DNA of 64,000 bases, taken from JAHECQ01 sp963775125. Its GTDB lineage: Bacteria; Actinomycetota; Acidimicrobiia; Acidimicrobiales; SZUA-35. Positions 52,029 to 61,388 of this stretch are shown in pieces. The stretch is taken from positions 992,001-1,056,000 of the forward strand of contig CAVZHQ010000007.1 in NCBI GenBank assembly GCA_963775125.1, read 5' to 3'. Each line of letters begins with the position of its first letter. Position 1 is the first letter of the stretch. A program made the position numbers and the translations under genes. Below the pieces are notes generated by a model. It did not search any database, was not told the origin of the DNA, and saw nothing but the letters and a program-made list of their open reading frames with translations.

Positions 52029-52830
52029 TCACGGCCAGTGGCCGCGACCGCTCAGCACCGACTTCAACAACGCGACCTTGTCGCTCATCACCGCGTCGAC
52101 GCCAAGGTCGAACAAGCGGTGGATCTCGACCTCGTCATTGATGGTCCACACATGCACTTGCAGGCCCATGTCGTGGTAGCGCTCGACCTGGGCCGCCGTA
52201 AGCCTCGCCTTGCCGAGGCGCGGCGGTATCTGCACCGCACCGAACTCCTCGGTTGTCGACGCCCGGCCGCGGTCAGGCTTCGGGTGCCCAGACGTGCCAG
52301 TGCCATCGGACCTGGTGACGTGCACAAGCTCCGGCCCGAGCAGCCGTCGGGCCGTCTCGATGCGAGCATCCTTGAACGATCCGATGCACACCCGCTTCAC
52401 CAGCGTTGCGGGCCAGGAGAACTCCCGCCAGCGGAGCAACGGCAGCGTCGGACTTCGGCTCGATGTTGAAGTGGGCGGTCGGAAACGCGGCGAACAGATC
52501 CTCGATGCGAGGGATGCCGTGGCCTCCACCCAGCTCGACTCGCTCCAGTTCGGCCCAGGTGTAGTCGGCGATGGCTCCCGGAAGCCCGGCAACCCGCTCG
52601 AGACCGACGTCGTGGAAAGCCACGAGGACGCCGTCCCTGAGTCAGGTGCACATCGGTCTCCAAGTACCGAAAGCCCTCATCAACAGCATGCTGGAACGCG
52701 GCCATCGTGTTCTCGGGAGCATGTTCGTCGCCGCCACGATGCGCGAAGCCATACGGCCCGCGCGGTGTGCAGGAACTCCCACGTCCTCGTCGTCGACACG
52801 AATCCCGAAGGTACCACTCACCCCGCTCGC
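52029..52830 (-). pseudogene. glycerophosphodiester phosphodiesterase (GDPD), multiply frameshifted
   Basis: In three frames from the left side of the start: YGFAHRGGDEHAPENTMAAFQ, then AFHDVGLERVAGLPGAIADYT, PTAHFNIEPKSDAAVAPLAGV, KRVCIGSFKDARIETARRLL, and VHVWTINDEVEIHRLFDLGV. These match a GDPD TIM barrel including the catalytic His near the N-terminus (AHRGG). At least four +1-type shifts are needed. The 5' start is not clear, near 52830. Confidence 0.7.
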
Positions 52831-52904
52831 CCGTGCTGCGCCAGAATCGCCGCTTCAGAATCGGTGCGCTGGCACGCCCGCCGATGGATCGCTAGGTTGG
52901 CGCA

Positions 52905-53729
52905 GTGACAGCAACGGTGCCCGCCTCCTCAGAAACGCCGACCGCCGAAGTTCGTATCGAACGAGATGGCGCCATCGGTTGGCTCATCTTCGACCACGAG
53001 GCTCGACGCAACGCCATGACCGTCGGCATGTGGCAGGCGCTCCCGCCACTGTGCAAGGAACTCGAGGATGACGACGACATCCGGGTGATCATCCTTCGCG
53101 GCGCAGGCGAGAAGGCCTTCGTCGCGGGCGCCGACATCAGCCAGTTCAACGAAGTGCGCACCGGCGGGTCGGCGACGACCTACGACCAGGCCACCGCCCT
53201 GGGCTACGCCGCCATCGAGACGCTGGCGAAGCCGACGTTGGCCATGATCCACGGGGTCTGTGTCGGTGGAGGACTGGCCATCTCGCTGAGTGCCGACATC
53301 CGCTATGCCGCCGACGACGCCCGCTTCGCCCTTCCACCGGCCAAGCTGGGCCTGGGCTACTCGCCGGCAGGGACCGCCAAGATCATCGACCTGCTCGGCC
53401 CGGCGGTCACCAAGGAGATCGTCTACACCGGCAACATCTACGACGCCGAGACGGCACTCCGCTGGGGCATGGTCAACCACGTCCGCCCCAAGGCCGACCT
53501 CGAGACCTACGTCCGTGAGCAGGCCGCCGTCATGGCCACCCGCGCTCCGCTCACGCAGCGGGCCACCAAGCTGGCCGTTGCCGCGCATCTGGCGTCGCAT
53601 CGCCCCGATGGGGCCGACCTCCTTGCCAAGGCGGAAGCCGCGGCCAAGGGCTGCTTCGCCAGCGCCGACTACGCCGAGGGCGTTGCCGCGTTCATGGAGA
53701 AGCGGTCGCCCATGTTCCGGGGACACTGA
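52905..53729 (+). CDS. enoyl-CoA hydratase/isomerase family protein
   Basis: 274 residues. Crotonase fold with oxyanion loops in GAGEKAFVAGADISQF (near residue 69) and HGVCVGGGLAISLSADIRYA (about 110). Glu residues usual in hydratases are partly replaced (LPPAKLGLGYSPAGT), which is more like an isomerase or dehalogenase-type member. Intact, unlike its neighbour at 51212. Confidence 0.82.
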   Translation: MTATVPASSETPTAEVRIERDGAIGWLIFDHEARRNAMTVGMWQALPPLCKELEDDDDIRVIILRGAGEKAFVAGADISQFNEVRTGGSATTYDQATALGYAAIETLAKPTLAMIHGVCVGGGLAISLSADIRYAADDARFALPPAKLGLGYSPAGTAKIIDLLGPAVTKEIVYTGNIYDAETALRWGMVNHVRPKADLETYVREQAAVMATRAPLTQRATKLAVAAHLASHRPDGADLLAKAEAAAKGCFASADYAEGVAAFMEKRSPMFRGH

Positions 53730-53740
53730 CCGGACCGGAC

Positions 53741-54559
53741 TTGGTGACCCCGTCGCGCCGCAACTCGCGCCCTTTGGCTGAACTCGAAGCCCAGCTTCGG
53801 GCGGGGTTCGCTGCACCCAACGGACCTTCGCTGGCCGAGGTGGCCGACGTGATCGCCGGACTCGCCGACGCGCCACCCGAACCGGGCCTCATCCAGGCCG
53901 ACCTCGACCGCCTCGCCGAGGGCGCCCCCGCCATCTGCGCCGACGCCGAGACCGTACTCGACTACGTGTTCATCGACCTCGGGTTCAAGGGAAACCATCG
54001 GGAGTACTTCAGCCCCGACAATTCCTACCTGCATCGGGTGCTCGAAACGAGACTCGGCATCCCGATCACCCTGGCCGTCGTCGCCATCGAGGTCGGCCGG
54101 CGGCTGGGCGTCGCGCTCACGCCGGTCGGGTTTCCCGGTCACTTCCTCCTGGGCGACGGGGCCAGGAACGATCGATGGTTCGATCCCTTCGAGGCCGGTC
54201 GAGTTCTCGACGTCGCCGGCTGCCAGGATCTGCTGGCTCGTGCCCATCCGGGCGCACGGCTCGAACCCAGCCACACCGCGGTACTCGACGCCGGCGAGGT
54301 TGCTCACCGGATGCTCAACAACCTGCGCCACATCCACTTGACCATGGGCGACCTGAGTCGGGCCACTGCGGTCGCCCAACTGTCGGTCGCACTCCCGGGA
54401 TCAGGGGTGGCACACCGGATCGAGCTCATCAAACTCCTGAACGCCACCGGCCGTTTCGACGCCGCGGCCGAACAACACGAGGTGCTCGCACTGCTCGACA
54501 CCGAGCACGAAGCTCAGCACCACGCCGCAGCGACCCGCCTACGCTCCCATCTCAACTAA
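53741..54559 (+). CDS. SirB1-type transglutaminase-like/TPR protein
   Basis: 272 residues. The segment LDYVFIDLGFKGNHREYFSP, then NSYLHRVLETRLGIPITLAVV, then GFPGHFLLG, is the transglutaminase-like core of the SirB1 family. The C-terminus (from about 190) has helical pairs like a TPR. Function in bacteria unclear. Start codon is non-ATG; the real Met may be later. Confidence 0.7.
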   Translation: MVTPSRRNSRPLAELEAQLRAGFAAPNGPSLAEVADVIAGLADAPPEPGLIQADLDRLAEGAPAICADAETVLDYVFIDLGFKGNHREYFSPDNSYLHRVLETRLGIPITLAVVAIEVGRRLGVALTPVGFPGHFLLGDGARNDRWFDPFEAGRVLDVAGCQDLLARAHPGARLEPSHTAVLDAGEVAHRMLNNLRHIHLTMGDLSRATAVAQLSVALPGSGVAHRIELIKLLNATGRFDAAAEQHEVLALLDTEHEAQHHAAATRLRSHLN

Positions 54560-54587
54560 CTGCTCGCCAACCAAACCCGAGGTCCTC

Positions 54588-55772
54588 ATGTCCGATGAAG
54601 CCACCGTTGACGCCCTGATCGATCAACTCGTCAGCGAACTCGACCCCCGACAGACTCCGGCGCTGGAGTTCCTCGGCCGTCAGTACGACCTCGGGTTGGG
54701 TTGGGTCAACTTTCCGGTGGGCTACGGAGGACTCGGACTGAGCCCCAAGCTGCAGACCCGCATCAACCAACGGCTGGCCGAGGCCGGCGCGCCGAATGCC
54801 TACTACCGGAACCCGATCGGCTACGGCATGGGTGCACCGACGGTGCTCACCCACGGAAGCGAGGAGCAGAAGCAGCGCTATCTCCGACCGTTGTTCACCG
54901 GCGAGGAGATCTGGTGCCAGATGTTCAGCGAGCCAGGTGCCGGATCCGATGTCGCCGGGCTGTCGACCCGGGCCGTCCGCGACGGCGACGAATGGGTGTT
55001 CAACGGGCAGAAGGTCTGGACCTCGCTCGCGCACCTTTCGCGCTGGGGCATGATCGTCGCCCGCCACGACACCGAGCAGCCCAAGCACAAGGGCCTCACC
55101 TACTTCGTGATCGACATGCACCAGCCCGGCGTCGAGGTGCGTCCACTTCGCCAGATGACCGGGTCCGCCGAGTTCAACGAGGTCTACCTCACTGACGCCC
55201 GCACTCCGGACTCCGAACGAATGGGCGACGTCGGCGATGGTTGGCGCGTCGCGCTGACGACCTTGATGAACGAGCGAGTCTCGATCGGCGGGGTCGTGCC
55301 GGCCAAGGGCAGCGGCACGATCGGCATCGCAACCAAGGCCTATCAGGCCAGCGCCTCGACCGGGACGGCCAGCGCCGCCGACCGCGACGAACTCATGAAG
55401 CTCTGGGTCCGGGCCGAAGTCCATCGCTTGACCAACATCCGTGCCTCAGAGATGCGCAAGGTCGGCGTGCCCGGGCCCGAGGGCTCGGTCGGCAAGCTCG
55501 AACAGGCAGAACTGAACAAGGCCATTCTGTCCTTCGCCATGAACCTGCTCGGCCCGGCGGGGATGCTCTACGGCGAGTACACCCTCGGTTCGACCGAATC
55601 GGCCGAAGAGGCCGCCTCACCCCAGCGGGCCTTCCTTCGCAGCCGAGCCAACTCGATCGAGGGCGGCACCACCGAGGTCATGAAGAACATCCTCGGCGAA
55701 CGAGTTCTCGGGCTGCCCGGCGACGTGCGCACCGACAAGGAGCAGTCCTGGAGCGCCGTTCCTCGTAACTGA
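54588..55772 (+). CDS. acyl-CoA dehydrogenase
   Basis: 394 residues. FAD-binding segment FSEPGAGSDVAGLSTRA (near residue 112), substrate loop QKVWTSLAHLSRWGMI, and C-terminal SIEGGTTEVMKNILGERVLG typical of the family. Would oxidise an acyl-CoA at the alpha-beta position; the neighbouring crotonases could hydrate the product. Starts 30 bp after the SirB1 gene. Confidence 0.88.
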   Translation: MSDEATVDALIDQLVSELDPRQTPALEFLGRQYDLGLGWVNFPVGYGGLGLSPKLQTRINQRLAEAGAPNAYYRNPIGYGMGAPTVLTHGSEEQKQRYLRPLFTGEEIWCQMFSEPGAGSDVAGLSTRAVRDGDEWVFNGQKVWTSLAHLSRWGMIVARHDTEQPKHKGLTYFVIDMHQPGVEVRPLRQMTGSAEFNEVYLTDARTPDSERMGDVGDGWRVALTTLMNERVSIGGVVPAKGSGTIGIATKAYQASASTGTASAADRDELMKLWVRAEVHRLTNIRASEMRKVGVPGPEGSVGKLEQAELNKAILSFAMNLLGPAGMLYGEYTLGSTESAEEAASPQRAFLRSRANSIEGGTTEVMKNILGERVLGLPGDVRTDKEQSWSAVPRN

Positions 55773-55792
55773 CACCTGGTCAGGTCAGTCCA

Positions 55793-55839
55793 GTCCAGGA
55801 TCAGGCCGTGCAGGATCAGATCAGTGCAGGATCAGATCC
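55793..55839. repeat. 15-16 bp tandem repeat between convergent genes
   Basis: GTCCAGGATCAGGCC, then two copies of GTGCAGGATCAGATC(A/C). It overlaps the end of the histidine phosphatase gene. Same type as the repeat at 1688. Confidence 0.75.
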
Positions 55840-56417
55840 GGGAACTGCCGAAGGTGGCCGATGTCGTTGAGGCTGACGATCGACCGTTCGCCCGACGAGG
55901 CAACCATCATCCGGTTGATGCTCGTGTAGTGCGGGTTGAAGAACATGCGGCTACCCAGGCCGAGAATGCCCGCGGCAACCGCGTTGATGACGCCTCCGTG
56001 GCAGACCACTGCGACCCGTTGACCGCGATGGCGGGCGACGATTTCGTCGAACCCCTCGTTCACCATCGCGACGAATTCGGTGCGGTCGGTCGCTTCGTCA
56101 TGGGCGATCCACCGCTTCCACGCTTCCTTGTCCTGCTTCACTTCTTCGATCGGGATGTAGTGCGACGACGCAGCGTCGTACTCCCGGATGCGGGGGTCGA
56201 CGACCGCCTCCATCCCCAACGCTTCCTCGATCGGCTGGCTGGTCTGGCGGGCCCGGGCCATGGGGCTCACGTAGATGGCGTCGACGTGCTCGGACTTGAC
56301 CCAGTCGGCGACGAGCTCGGACTGGCGATGGCCCACCGCAGTCAGCTCGGGGTCGGCGCCGCCTTCGATGCCTTCGAGTCGTTGGGGTCTGGCGTGGCGG
56401 ATCACGATCAATTCCAT
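55821..56417 (-). CDS. histidine phosphatase family protein
   Basis: 198 residues: phosphate-binding RHARPQR near residue 6 (His nucleophile, RHA in place of RHG), second His in VAVVCHGGVINAVAAG (about 145), and SPMARARQTSQPIEEALG. A phosphoglycerate-mutase-fold phosphatase of unknown substrate. Its first codons lie close to a second short imperfect repeat at 56430-56495. Confidence 0.85.
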   Translation of the reverse strand: MELIVIRHARPQRLEGIEGGADPELTAVGHRQSELVADWVKSEHVDAIYVSPMARARQTSQPIEEALGMEAVVDPRIREYDAASSHYIPIEEVKQDKEAWKRWIAHDEATDRTEFVAMVNEGFDEIVARHRGQRVAVVCHGGVINAVAAGILGLGSRMFFNPHYTSINRMMVASSGERSIVSLNDIGHLRQFPDLILH

Positions 56418-56515
56418 ACGGCCCGAATTCTAACTCCGGACCGGCCAACCAGAGGACAGCTGAGTCCGGAGCGGCCAATCCGGGGAGCGGATGGCGCAGG
56501 GACTAGAGTCGGGCC

Positions 56516-57943
56516 GTGACCCGTCGTACGAAGATCATCGCCACCATCGGGCCGGCTTCGGACGACCCGACCGTGCTCAGAGACATGATCGATGCGGGGA
56601 TGGATGTCGCCCGACTGAACCTTTCGCAGACATCCTTGGAGCGGGCGCTCGAGCGGTACCACCGAGTGCGCCAAGCGGCGGCCGCCGCCCAGGTGCCGCT
56701 GGGCATCCTGGTCGACCTGCCCGGCCCCAAGATTCGGCTCGGCGCATTCGAGAGCCCGGTGTTCATCCAGGGCGGCGCGCTCATCCGCCTGACCCCCGGT
56801 GACGGCGCGAGCACCGGTGAGGCGTTCACCGTCAACTACCCCAACCTGCTCACCGACCTCCGCCTCGGTGACCGGTTGACGCTGGGCGATGGGTCCATCC
56901 TCCTCGAGATCGAGGATGTCACGGCCGACGCATTCACGGCGCGGGTGATTTTCGGTGGCACGCTGCAGGGTCGACCGGGAATGCACATTCCTTCCGACCG
57001 GCTCACGCTCAGCAGCCCGACGGCCGAGGACCTCCGCCTCCTCGACGCGTTCGTCGATGTCGGCGTCGACATGGTGGCACTGTCGTTCGTGCGGTCAGCG
57101 CACGACATCAGGCGGGTCGGTCTCGAACCGGCCCCGCGTGGCCCGCTGGTCGTTGCCAAGATCGAGACCCGGGCGGCAATCGAGAACCTCGACGGCATCA
57201 TCGCCGCGTCGGGCGCGGTGATGATCGCCCGCGGCGACCTCGGTTCGGAGTGCAGCATCGAAGACCTTCCCCATCACCAGAAGGAAATCATCGCCCGCTG
57301 TATCGCCCTAGGTCGACCGGCGATCACGGCAACACAGATGCTCGAATCGATGATCTCCGCGCCCTCGCCCACGAGAGCCGAGGCATCCGACATCGCCAAC
57401 GCGGTCTTCGACGGCACCAGCGCAATGATGCTGTCGGCCGAGACCGCCATCGGCATCGACCCGATCAACGTCGTGGCCACCATGGCCAAGATCGCCCGAA
57501 GAGCCGACCAGGCCTTCGACTACGCCGGCTGGGCGTCTTCGCTTCGAAAGGCCCACCTTCAAGAGCCTCAGAGTGTCGACGCCGCGGTCACCGACGTCAT
57601 GACCATGGCCACCTGGCGCGCCGCCACAGACATCGGGGTCAAGGCCATCGTCTGCATCTCCCGGTCGGGTTTCACCGTCCGGGCGATTGCCCGGTTCCGG
57701 CCCCAGATCCAGATCCTCGGCTTCAGTCCCGAGGAGCGCACGGTGCGGCAGCTGTCCATCAGCTGGGGGGCGACCCCGCTGCTCATCGAGACCATCGACG
57801 ACATGGAATCGACGGTGCAACGAGCGCTCCGGTCGGCCCGCGACGGCGGGTACGTGAAATCCGGCGACCTCGTCGCGGTGCTCGCCGGAAGCAGCGCCAC
57901 CGCCGGCATGACCGACACCCTTCGGATGCTTCGCTGTCCGTGA
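56516..57943 (+). CDS. pyk: pyruvate kinase
   Basis: 475 residues from GTG, the standard length. Motifs: KIIATIGPAS at the start, LVDLPGPKIRLG (about 65), AKIETRAAIENLDGII, MIARGDLGSE (about 235), TATQMLESMISAPSPTRAEA (about 265) and a C-terminal allosteric-type domain. The usual NFSHG near residue 35 reads NLSQTSLE; His replaced by Gln may change nucleotide binding. Last enzyme of glycolysis, PEP plus ADP to pyruvate plus ATP. Coupled to the patatin gene by GTGA. Confidence 0.92.
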   Translation: MTRRTKIIATIGPASDDPTVLRDMIDAGMDVARLNLSQTSLERALERYHRVRQAAAAAQVPLGILVDLPGPKIRLGAFESPVFIQGGALIRLTPGDGASTGEAFTVNYPNLLTDLRLGDRLTLGDGSILLEIEDVTADAFTARVIFGGTLQGRPGMHIPSDRLTLSSPTAEDLRLLDAFVDVGVDMVALSFVRSAHDIRRVGLEPAPRGPLVVAKIETRAAIENLDGIIAASGAVMIARGDLGSECSIEDLPHHQKEIIARCIALGRPAITATQMLESMISAPSPTRAEASDIANAVFDGTSAMMLSAETAIGIDPINVVATMAKIARRADQAFDYAGWASSLRKAHLQEPQSVDAAVTDVMTMATWRAATDIGVKAIVCISRSGFTVRAIARFRPQIQILGFSPEERTVRQLSISWGATPLLIETIDDMESTVQRALRSARDGGYVKSGDLVAVLAGSSATAGMTDTLRMLRCP

Positions 57944-58830
57944 AACCAGGCGCTACGAAGGCGACCGCGCTCCAACGGTTGCGCGAGGCGTTGAACCGAC
58001 GCAACCACACGGCCTTCGTGTTCTCGGGCGGCGGGAACCTTGGCGCTGTGCAGGTCGGAATGCTGCGTGCACTGGTGGAGCGGGGCATCGAACCGGACGT
58101 CATCGTGGGCTGCTCGGTCGGTGCGATCAACGGCGCTGCCTTTGCCGCCGAACCGACGCTCCGCGGCCTGATCCACCTCGACGGCATCTGGGGTCGTCTG
58201 GCCGACGGGCGACCGGACCTGATGCCCGACAGTCGACTTCCCATCGCGGTGCAGATGGCGTTGCGGAAGCGAAGCCTCCACGATCCTCGCGTCCTGGAAG
58301 CATTCCTCGAGGAGGAGTTGCCGGTCGGTCGGTTCGAGGCCCTGAAAGTGCCGTTCGTGTGCGTGGCCACCAAGTTGAGCACCGCCGACGAGCACTGGTT
58401 CGACACCGGTCGCCTGGTCCCCGCACTGATGGCGTCTGCTGCCCTGCCCGCCGTCTATCCGCCCGTCGAGATCGACGGCGAGCTGTACATGGATGGCGGT
58501 GTCGTCCGTGAAGCACCCGTCGCTCAGGCCGCCGAGATGGGAGCCAAGCGCATCTACCTGCTCCACGTGGGGCACCTCAACGAGGTACGAACGTTCCGAG
58601 CGGACCGACCCTTCGACGGCGCCCTTCACGCCTACTGGGTCGCGCGGCTCCGCCGCTTCGAAGATGACTGCGAGGACCTCAGCCGGCGCTGCGAGCTGAT
58701 TCGTCTGCCTTCGGGGCCGATGCCCGACATCCGGTTCGACGATTTCTCGATGAGTCGGCGGCTCGCCGCCCAGGCCCACCGCGCGTCGAGCGAGTATCTC
58801 GCCGACCTCGAACTACGCTCCCGAGCATGA
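57940..58830 (+). CDS. patatin-like phospholipase
   Basis: 296 residues from GTG overlapping the pyk stop. Oxyanion loop SGGGNLGAVQVG (near 30), nucleophile Ser in VGCSVGAINGAAF (about 59) and Asp of the dyad in YMDGGVVREAP (about 185). A Ser-Asp acyl hydrolase, likely on phospholipids or triglycerides. Followed with 4-bp overlap by the DUF3151 gene. Confidence 0.87.
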   Translation: MKPGATKATALQRLREALNRRNHTAFVFSGGGNLGAVQVGMLRALVERGIEPDVIVGCSVGAINGAAFAAEPTLRGLIHLDGIWGRLADGRPDLMPDSRLPIAVQMALRKRSLHDPRVLEAFLEEELPVGRFEALKVPFVCVATKLSTADEHWFDTGRLVPALMASAALPAVYPPVEIDGELYMDGGVVREAPVAQAAEMGAKRIYLLHVGHLNEVRTFRADRPFDGALHAYWVARLRRFEDDCEDLSRRCELIRLPSGPMPDIRFDDFSMSRRLAAQAHRASSEYLADLELRSRA

Positions 58831-59270
58831 GTCAGAACATCCAGTTCAGCGCAGCCGGCCCGCCCGAGACCGTCTTGCCCCCAGCCGACGCCGACCAACA
58901 GGCGGCACTGGATGCCGCATGGGCGCAACCCGAGGAGCAACGCCGGACGGCCATCGCCGCGGTCGTCGTTCGCTGGCCGCGCTACCTCGACGCATGGGCT
59001 CGTCTCGGTGACCTCGGACGCGACGACATCGAGCGCTACGCCGCCTACCGAGTCGGTTATCACCGCGGCCTCGACACCCTGCGTCAGAACGGTTGGCGCG
59101 GGTCGGGCTACGTCCGCTGGACCCACCCCACCAATCGTGGCTTCCTTCGTGCGCTCGCCGGCCTGCGCATCGCAGCGGCCGCCATCGGCGAAGCCGACGA
59201 GGAGGAGCGCATCAGGCACTTCCTCGTCCAGCTCGACCCCGGCTGGTCCGATCACAACCTGCTCGACTGA
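58827..59270 (+). CDS. DUF3151 family protein
   Basis: 147 residues. Family segments PRYLDAWARLGDLGRDDIERYAAYR, VGYHRGLDTLRQNGWRGSGYV, then TNRGFLRALAGLRIAAAAIGE. Actinobacterial, function unknown. Overlaps the patatin gene by 4 bp. Confidence 0.82.
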   Translation: MSQNIQFSAAGPPETVLPPADADQQAALDAAWAQPEEQRRTAIAAVVVRWPRYLDAWARLGDLGRDDIERYAAYRVGYHRGLDTLRQNGWRGSGYVRWTHPTNRGFLRALAGLRIAAAAIGEADEEERIRHFLVQLDPGWSDHNLLD

Positions 59271-59284
59271 GGGTCGAGGCTTCG

Positions 59285-59908
59285 GTGGGTGCTCGTGCAC
59301 AGGTCGCCGGCGCCATCCTGCTCGGCGGCGCAAGCAGCCGCTTCGGTTCGGACAAGGCGCTGGCGAGAACCGGCGACGGTCTGCTCGGACAACGCGTGGT
59401 CGCTGCCCTCCGGGGCGGGGGAGTGGACCCGGTCGTCGCCGTCGGAGGCACCGCAGGGTCCGCCCTCGGGCTGGTGACCCTGGCCGACGCGGAACCGCTC
59501 GGCGGGCCCCTGCCCGCGGTCGCCCAGGCCCTCGCCTACTTCGGACGTGGTCACGTCTTGGTGTGCCCCTGTGATCTGCCCCTCCTCTCCGCAGAACACA
59601 TCGCCCTGCTCGTCAACGCGTTGCAGCAGCTCGATACCGACGGCCCTCCGACCGCGGTCGTGGCCGAGGTGGACGGCCGGCCACAACCGTCGCTCGGCAT
59701 CTGGCCGACATCCTGGGCGCTCGCTGCTCGACGGGCCGTTGCCGATGGCCGGCGCGCCTTCCGCGACGCCTTGGAACTTGGTCCGTGGATCCCCATTGAG
59801 CTGCCGCCGGACTCGTTGGCCGACGCCGACACCCCCCAAACGCTGGAAGAACTCCTGCGAATCAACGATGCTGGGTCTACCGGAGTGCCTGCGACGGACC
59901 TAGATTGA
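59285..59908 (+). CDS. mobA: MobA-type molybdenum cofactor guanylyltransferase
   Basis: 207 residues from GTG (VGARAQVAGAILLGGASSRF). The nucleotide loop GGASSRFGSDKAL at the start, VCPCDLPLL (metal-binding Asp), and RPQPSLGIWPTSWALAARR match MobA. It attaches GMP to molybdopterin. No other Mo-cofactor gene is nearby. Short spacing to DUF3151 and RNase D. Confidence 0.8.
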   Translation: MGARAQVAGAILLGGASSRFGSDKALARTGDGLLGQRVVAALRGGGVDPVVAVGGTAGSALGLVTLADAEPLGGPLPAVAQALAYFGRGHVLVCPCDLPLLSAEHIALLVNALQQLDTDGPPTAVVAEVDGRPQPSLGIWPTSWALAARRAVADGRRAFRDALELGPWIPIELPPDSLADADTPQTLEELLRINDAGSTGVPATDLD

Positions 59909-59914
59909 ACCGTC

Positions 59915-61066
59915 GTGCCCAATCTTGTCGTCCAACCGTCAGAGCTCGAAGAGGTAATCGATGCTGCGTTGGCCGCAGATCGGTATGCGATCGACACCGA
60001 GTTCCATCGCGAGCGCACCTACTTTCCGCAGGTTGCGCTGATCCAGCTGGGGTGGGATGACGAGGTCGTCCTCATCGATCCGCTCGCCCTCGACCTCACG
60101 CCACTGGCCCGCTTGTTGGACGGCCCGGGGCTGTGCGTCCTCCACGCCGGCGTCCAGGATCTCGAAGTGCTCGATCTGGCGACCGGCGCCTCGCCCCGGC
60201 GTCTGTTCGACACCCAGATCGCGGCCGGCTTCCTGGGACACGCCAGCGGATCCCTGGCTTCTCTTCTCGACTCGTTCCTCAAGGTGCCCATCGCGAAGGG
60301 CGACCGACTGACCGACTGGCTCCGCCGGCCGCTGACTCCTGAGCAGCTGATCTACGCAGCCGGGGACGTCGAGCATCTCCTCCAACTCACCGACGCCATC
60401 GTCGCCGATCTCGACCGCTTGGGGCGGTTGGCCTGGGCCGAGGAGGAATGCACGATCCTGCTCGAGCGGCCCCGGAACCTCCGCCCCTCCGACGACGCTG
60501 TTCGCCGCATCAAGGACGCCCGGAAGCTGAAGGGTGACGCCGCCCACGTCGCCCGGGCGGTCGCTGCGTGGCGCGAACGAAGGGCGGCGGCGCTCGACGT
60601 GCCCGTGCGCCAGGTCCTTCCCGACATCGGCGTGGTCGCAATCGCTCAACGTATGCCGAAGACCCTGGAGGATCTTGGCAACCTGCGCGGCCTCGATCGC
60701 CGCCATTTCGGCGGAGATGCCGGCCGTGAGCTCCTGGCGGCGGTACACGCCGGACTACGGGACGACGTGCCCCTCGACCCCGCAGCGGTCGTTCGTCAGG
60801 CCGAGCTGCCCAAGCATCTTCGTCCCGCCGTCTCCTTGATCATCGCCTGGGTCGCCCAGGTGGCCCGAGACGCCAAGATGGACCCTGCGCTCATTGCCAC
60901 CCGCACCGATGTCGAGATGTTGTTGAGTGATCCCCCGAGCGGGCGACTCCTCATCGGATGGCGGGCCGATTTCGTGGGCGAACCCGTTCAGCAGCTGGTC
61001 TCGGGCCGGGCCGCGCTCGCTTTCGAGAAGGGCAACCTCCTGCTCGAACCCCGATTCGTCGGCTGA
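59915..61066 (+). CDS. rnd: ribonuclease D
   Basis: 383 residues from GTG. DEDD exonuclease motifs: DTEFHRERTYFPQ (near 27), LHAGVQDLEVL, LFDTQIAAGFLGH and YAAGDVEHLLQL (YxxxD, about 150), followed by HRDC-type helices (DRRHFGGDAGRELLAAVHAG). Trims 3' ends of tRNA and other RNAs. Directly follows mobA. Confidence 0.9.
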   Translation: MPNLVVQPSELEEVIDAALAADRYAIDTEFHRERTYFPQVALIQLGWDDEVVLIDPLALDLTPLARLLDGPGLCVLHAGVQDLEVLDLATGASPRRLFDTQIAAGFLGHASGSLASLLDSFLKVPIAKGDRLTDWLRRPLTPEQLIYAAGDVEHLLQLTDAIVADLDRLGRLAWAEEECTILLERPRNLRPSDDAVRRIKDARKLKGDAAHVARAVAAWRERRAAALDVPVRQVLPDIGVVAIAQRMPKTLEDLGNLRGLDRRHFGGDAGRELLAAVHAGLRDDVPLDPAAVVRQAELPKHLRPAVSLIIAWVAQVARDAKMDPALIATRTDVEMLLSDPPSGRLLIGWRADFVGEPVQQLVSGRAALAFEKGNLLLEPRFVG

Positions 61067-61202
61067 GTCATGTAGACACTGACCAAATTAGGGGTGGCCC
61101 CAGTTCGCAGAAGCACGACCTCTCGCCGTACACTTGGGCGCTGTTCGTGTCACACTGGCATGCACAGCATCGCCAGTCTCAAACTCCTGAACTCGTTGGA
61201 GC

Positions 61203-61385
61203 GTGTCCCGTGAAAAGGGGCGTCACCGCCGTTACGAAGAAGCTCGTGCTCTCAAGCGATCGAGCAACGACGACATCGAAAGTCTCATCGACCGTCTCGA
61301 CGAAGATCCGTTCGATCTTCCTGTCACCAAAGAGGCCTCGGCCCTTTATGACAACGATGACGACTACGAGTCCGAGACCAGGTAG
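61203..61385 (+). CDS. small acidic protein of unknown function
   Basis: 60 residues from GTG: SREKGRHRRYEEARALKRSS, then NDDIESLIDRLDEDPFDLPV and an acidic tail. No family recognised. Convergent with the ClC gene, ending 3 bp before its stop. Confidence 0.45.
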   Translation: MSREKGRHRRYEEARALKRSSNDDIESLIDRLDEDPFDLPVTKEASALYDNDDDYESETR

Positions 61386-61388
61386 CTG

